Below are positions 60,435 through 64,000 of a stretch of DNA of 64,000 nucleotides, in pieces. Source of the stretch: Bryum argenteum (Eukaryota > Streptophyta > Bryopsida > Bryales > Bryaceae); NCBI GenBank assembly GCA_037043015.1, contig CM073321.1, positions 4,407,001-4,471,000 on the forward strand. The letters are read 5' to 3'. Below the pieces are notes generated by a model. It made no database searches. It was not told the origin of the DNA and saw nothing but the letters and a program-made list of their open reading frames with translations. Numbering within the stretch: the stretch's first letter is position 1; each line of letters starts with the position of its first letter. Both the position numbers and the translations under genes were made by a program.

Positions 60435-61426
60435 CTAATTTTGTACTGGGATCCTATCCAAAATCCTTGCAAGCAGCACGCGCTTTATTTCGTTGAAGCT
60501 TAAGGTGGAGGCGGTCACGAGGTGGTCGTCTTGGAGTCGGAATCCACAAACCATGCGGAAAATGTAGCATAGGTGCTTGCAGTTATACCATCCTCCACGC
60601 CCTTTGTGGTGCAATGCCATATCTGTGAAATCAATACAAGTGCAGCTGGGGAATGATCCTATCGTGAGCTTGTACTCCGCTCCCTCTGACCCGCTGGTTG
60701 ATTTCAAATCAATGACTGCTCCGATACCTGGGCTAGGAATAAAGGTGATCCGGGCCATCTCTGTGTGTAGAAGCGTTGCCGACTCCCACGTTGCGAGCTG
60801 CTTCTCCGAGTTCTTACGAGTGACGAAACGCTTGCAGGATTTGTCGTTGCGCACCGCCATGTACTTATCTGGTTGTGTTGGGATTGGGATGCATATCACG
60901 TCGAGAGAAATATTTAAGCATATCACTGAAACAAAAGTTAAAGCACGCTTACAAGATCCATGAAGCCTTCCCATTGCCTGTGACGAAAATGCCACCGCGC
61001 CAGCCAGGACTCCATCGCTGGCAAATTTGAATTTGTAACAGCTTCACTTGACACCCACCACGACCGAATTGCAAGGTAGCGTGTCTCGGCCTCATTCATA
61101 TTGATTTCATCCTTATATTGTGTACAAATTCGCTTATGCTCATCGCGGAGCACCGGGGTTACGTATAAGTTTGTTACTCTGTGCATGCATTTTGTCCAGT
61201 GGAGTAGACACGATCTCTCCTTCTCTTTCATGGGCACAATCTTGTTTCCCGTCCCGTAAATCTCTCGAACAGCGTTCCAGTTGGCTTGAGCGCTATCACC
61301 CATGAAACCTTTGAAATTGACGTTGACGACACCATGAAGCGCCATAACTTCGTTAAGCATCCTCCAAAGGTGTGATTGTGCATGCTTAGTCTCAGATTGC
61401 ATGTCGCAAATGGCCATTGTCATCAC
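60435..61426 (-). pseudogene. MULE-like transposase C-terminal half with SWIM zinc finger
   Basis: Two overlapping frames. 61426-60938 reads MTMAICDMQSETKHAQSHLW, FKGFMGDSAQANWNAVREIY and RSCLLHWTKCMHRVTNLYVT, resembling the last catalytic-Asp region of MULE/MuDR-related transposases (D-S-A-Q-A-x-W). 60995-60435 continues after a frameshift or intron with YMAVRNDKSCKRFVTRKNSE and a SWIM finger, SCTCIDF then YNCKHLCYIF (C-x-C...C-x-H, about 60650-60560). The upstream catalytic part is absent, so this is a fragment or the 3' exons. Palindromes ACACCGGTGT lie 30-120 bp upstream. Confidence 0.6.
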
Positions 61427-61455
61427 CTTGGGGTGTAGACGGTATGACCTGCCCT

Positions 61456-61548
61456 ATAACACCGGTGTAGCACTGTTCACTATTGATGTGTTGGTGTGAT
61501 CATGATCCCTATAACACCAGTGCAGCCCTCTCTAATAACACCGGTGTA
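61456..61548. repeat. P4 palindromes 5' of the MULE-like gene
   Basis: ATAACACCGGTGTA at 61456-61469 and 61535-61548, with a variant ATAACACCAGTGCA at 61511-61524. Confidence 0.75.
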
Positions 61549-62027
61549 TCTTCGTGCAATGCAAGTGTGATAGTGTGACCCTAAGCCATGAACCTTAAAA
61601 ACCCCATGGTTTGTCAAAAACTTCATCCGTCAATATCGCATCCATAGGGTGTCCAATCGCGGCGAATCAAACCATTCCGGAATCCACAAGTCCCGGGCAA
61701 CACCGTGGACGGACCCTCGTTAGCAAATTCCACCTCATTCTAGAGTCGTTTCTTTGGAGTTGCACATGTGGACGCATAGAGGATCTCTTGATTACACAAA
61801 AAAATCTCAACCACGCTTTGGGGTACAGCGCAAGGATTCCGAAACCACCTCAAGTTTGCAATTTGGACGCAAGACGGATGAGCCATCTGCGGATGAAGTT
61901 TGGAAATCCAAAACTTCATCCGTCTATAACTCCTCCGTTTTAAGTCTGATCACGATATACTTTACCGTTTTGGAATAGGGTCAACATAGGCTACAGCGTG
62001 ATTGCCTTGGATTTACGGCCCTTACCC

Positions 62028-62999
62028 CATCCGGTGCCGGACCATAGTATAGGCGGGTAGCCTCTGTCACTTACTTTGGCCGCATCACATAAACCGCATC
62101 ACAAAATAGTGAGTTGAATCGATTGAAGCCAATTCTCTGCCACTTTGACATGGTAACCAAGGCCTCCGAGATGAGCCCTAAACACTGCATCGCGTACCCG
62201 ATGGGATAAAATGGATGTTTTGCGCACTGAAGCAGCGGCACTAAAGCAATGCCCGTTACGACACCCAATGGCACCTAAGACCCCATCCGGTACCCGTCGG
62301 GGGCAAGAAGAAGAATCTTGCATCTCCTCGATGATATTCTGCCACGCTTGTCATGCCTACTATTTGGCAACTTTGACCTTATCGGGTAACCGGTGGAGAC
62401 TCTCGATTGATTTTTTCTTCATGGCCAGGACAAGATCATCAATGCAAACGAGGTAAGTTTGCCTAATACTTTCGCTAAATCTTCAAATATGATAACGAAA
62501 ACCTTTGTTGAATGTGCTTGTATTTATAAATGTCAAAATTAAATGCATAACTATTGATCTGTATTTCCCATCGGATACCCAATAGGGTATTTCTATTCAG
62601 TTCGTTGCGATTCTGAAAATAATCTGAAGTTTTTCCAGGTGAATTTGCTATCAAGGAAGGGGTCTAGCGCTTGCTGGTGTCCAAGGACCCTCACTTGCCG
62701 CAACCTAGCGCGTGGGCGCAGCTTGAGGTGGGTGAGGGCTGCGTTGCAGTCAGGTGGGCGTCGGGTGGCCGATGGGGTCCTGGGACCCGCATTCGCGCCA
62801 TCGCGGCGCCTCGACGCCAGAGGCTTGGGTTCGCCCGTCGGGGACGAGGTCGCCTCCCTAATCCATAATCGGCCATGTAGGTGGAAGTCGGGTGCCCGAT
62901 GGAGCCTTGGCGCGCTCACCTACCCCGACCGTAGCGCCGATCTGGGCCGCATCTTTACTCCCCGACGCGGCTCGCGTAGGGGGGTCGGGCGCCCGATGA
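62028..62999. repeat. P5 palindrome cluster (CATCGGG/CCCGATG) 5' of copy G
   Basis: Copies near 62028, 62188 (CATCGCGTACCCGATG), 62284, 62380, 62568 (CCATCGGATACCCAATAGGG), 62760, 62886 (GTCGGGTGCCCGATGG) and 62984 (GTCGGGCGCCCGATGA), degenerate to good. Part of the cluster lies in a GC-rich block (62640-63170) with overlapping frames on both strands and no recognised protein. Confidence 0.68.
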
Positions 63000-63302
63000 G
63001 GTCCCGCGACCCGCAGGGACATTACCATGCCGGGGCTTTACCTTGCCCCTACCAGTCGTGGAAGGCAGCGAAGGACGCGTCGGGACAAAGCGAAGGGCGC
63101 GTCGGGATACAGCGTGCCGAGGCGACAACATCAAACCCCAACTTCGACATTGCGCCCAAGAATTACTAATCACCTTATGAAGCAGCTCTCATTGTCTGCC
63201 CTCCGTGGAATAAGCTCCATCAAATGAAGGCAGACGATATAGGATAAGATTTGTAACGCATTTCTTGTATAAGTTTTCTTGACTATTCTTCCGTTTCTGT
63301 GT

Positions 63303-64000
63303 TCAAATAGATGAGCTTAGTCAGTTGGAAAGGGAGTCGGCTTTGACGAACACAACCTTCGCCACACCGGCACCTGAGAATTGGCGTGCAACACGATCAG
63401 GCATACAAATGACGTGGACGATGCTGATCGACTGGCGAAGATGTCAATGACCTCGAGGCTGGATAAGGGCAATGGTCTCGCTAAGGAGAGCGTCGTTGAA
63501 CGGGGACGGCCTGCTGAAGACTCGCACTCTTTTAAACAGATAGTGGTTGAGGGTGGACATCCCGATGAAGGACCCCAACCAGCTGAGGAGAGTTTGGTGG
63601 ATCACGATAGCATTCCCTTGATAGAGGCTGAGGTCGAGGAGAGATTAGACAGTCTTGTAAGCCAGGAGGCTGTTAACACTGGATCCCGGATAGACGCGCT
63701 TCGTTTGAAGCCCAAATAAAAGTCACGTTTGAACATTCCTCTTTGCAGGCTGAAGGGACTGACAGCTATAAGACCAACAATGAAGAATGATATCGAACTT
63801 CTTCAAAGTCAATTTGTCAACGGAGGATACATTGAGGGCGCGGTTGTCTTCTACGTTGCATTAGAAGACGACAACTCCAATTCCCATGACATGACTGAGG
63901 AGGACATGCTGTCATGGAGCGACCACCGGCGTGCTGTTAACGATGAGTTTGAGTCGAAATTGAAACACGATCCAGTTTTGCAACAATTCTCGAACAAAAT
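63303..64000 (+). CDS. PBMT copy G, 5' part, running off the right edge
   Basis: The exon after ctttgcag (from 63749) is open to the edge: KGLTAIRPTMKNDIELLQSQ, GGYIEGAVVFYVALEDDNSN, DHRRAVNDEFESKLKHDPVL and QQFSNK. This aligns with copy E (REGDRVIYVSLLS, NEEFEKTLQSDPNLHHLSNK), where the EGNQRVTA ParB-like motif comes next; here that motif would fall just beyond 64000. An upstream exon (about 63303-63660) is acidic and may end at GTAAGC (63657), but the frames do not join cleanly, so the 5' structure is uncertain. This is the only PBMT copy with an unbroken stretch through this region, and the P5 palindromes lie 300-1300 bp upstream. Confidence 0.6.

Noticed and set aside
62639..63169. 176-codon ORF in the GC-rich block
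   Set aside because: High GC suppresses stops in all frames; P5 palindromes lie within it and no protein family is visible.
1..64000. tRNA and rRNA genes
   Set aside because: None recognised by eye; a tRNAscan/Infernal run would be needed to exclude small ones.

Overview
The window reads as nuclear DNA of a streptophyte (land plant or close algal relative). There are GT-AG introns, plant-type telomere-like TTTAGGG runs, an intron-bearing MCM5 copy, an N-myristoyltransferase fragment and FCP1-like domains of the plant type with a DxNG motif. The species cannot be named from the sequence. Almost nothing is an intact gene. It is a repeat-rich landscape in which the same few proteins recur as decayed, intron-containing copies, separated by AT-rich DNA.

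The main content is a family I describe as ParB/DGQH-methyltransferase (PBMT) genes. Copy A is at 2392-7725 (-), B at 18281-20940 (+), C at 31610-40995 (+), E at 44629-48415 (-), and G from about 63300 to the right edge (+). The order is: an N-terminal region; a ParB/sulfiredoxin-like motif (DGQH in A, DRQH in B, IGQH in C, EGNQR in E); a middle region; and a class I methyltransferase-like end split by an intron right after motif I. E shows the methyltransferase signature best. A, B and C share the same intron position there. A and C are each followed, on the same strand, by an FCP1-like phosphatase-domain gene (228-2045 and 41230-43399).

Each locus has its own palindrome family. A has TTATCCCCGG with its inverted copy (P1), in a 12-unit, 61-62 bp array at the 5' end and in its introns. 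C has CAGTTTAGCTCGA with its inverted copy (P2), in 45-46 bp arrays at the 5' end and in the same introns. B has a looser P2-like form. G has CATCGGG/CCCGATG palindromes (P5) in the 1.3 kb upstream. Two DDE-like transposon genes in inverted orientation (14761-17574 + and 21379-24091 -) bracket copy B; one has P1 sites upstream and the other a P2 array.

Other content: a chimera of NMT first exon and MCM5 exons inside an intron of copy C; TTAA-flanked piggyBac-like non-autonomous elements at 11743-12691 and 19780-20040, the second inside a copy B exon; a MULE-like SWIM gene (60435-61426 -) with ACACCGGTGT palindromes upstream; an intact 504-codon ORF of unknown function (49811-51325); a BAH-like ORF (56442-57600); a coiled-coil/zinc-ribbon ORF (59104-59670 -); CATG-rich foldbacks; a satellite; and several minisatellites. 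My reading is that palindrome arrays and PBMT proteins form a co-diversifying protein-site system spread by, or as, mobile elements. The repeated arrangement is visible in the sequence; the function is inference.
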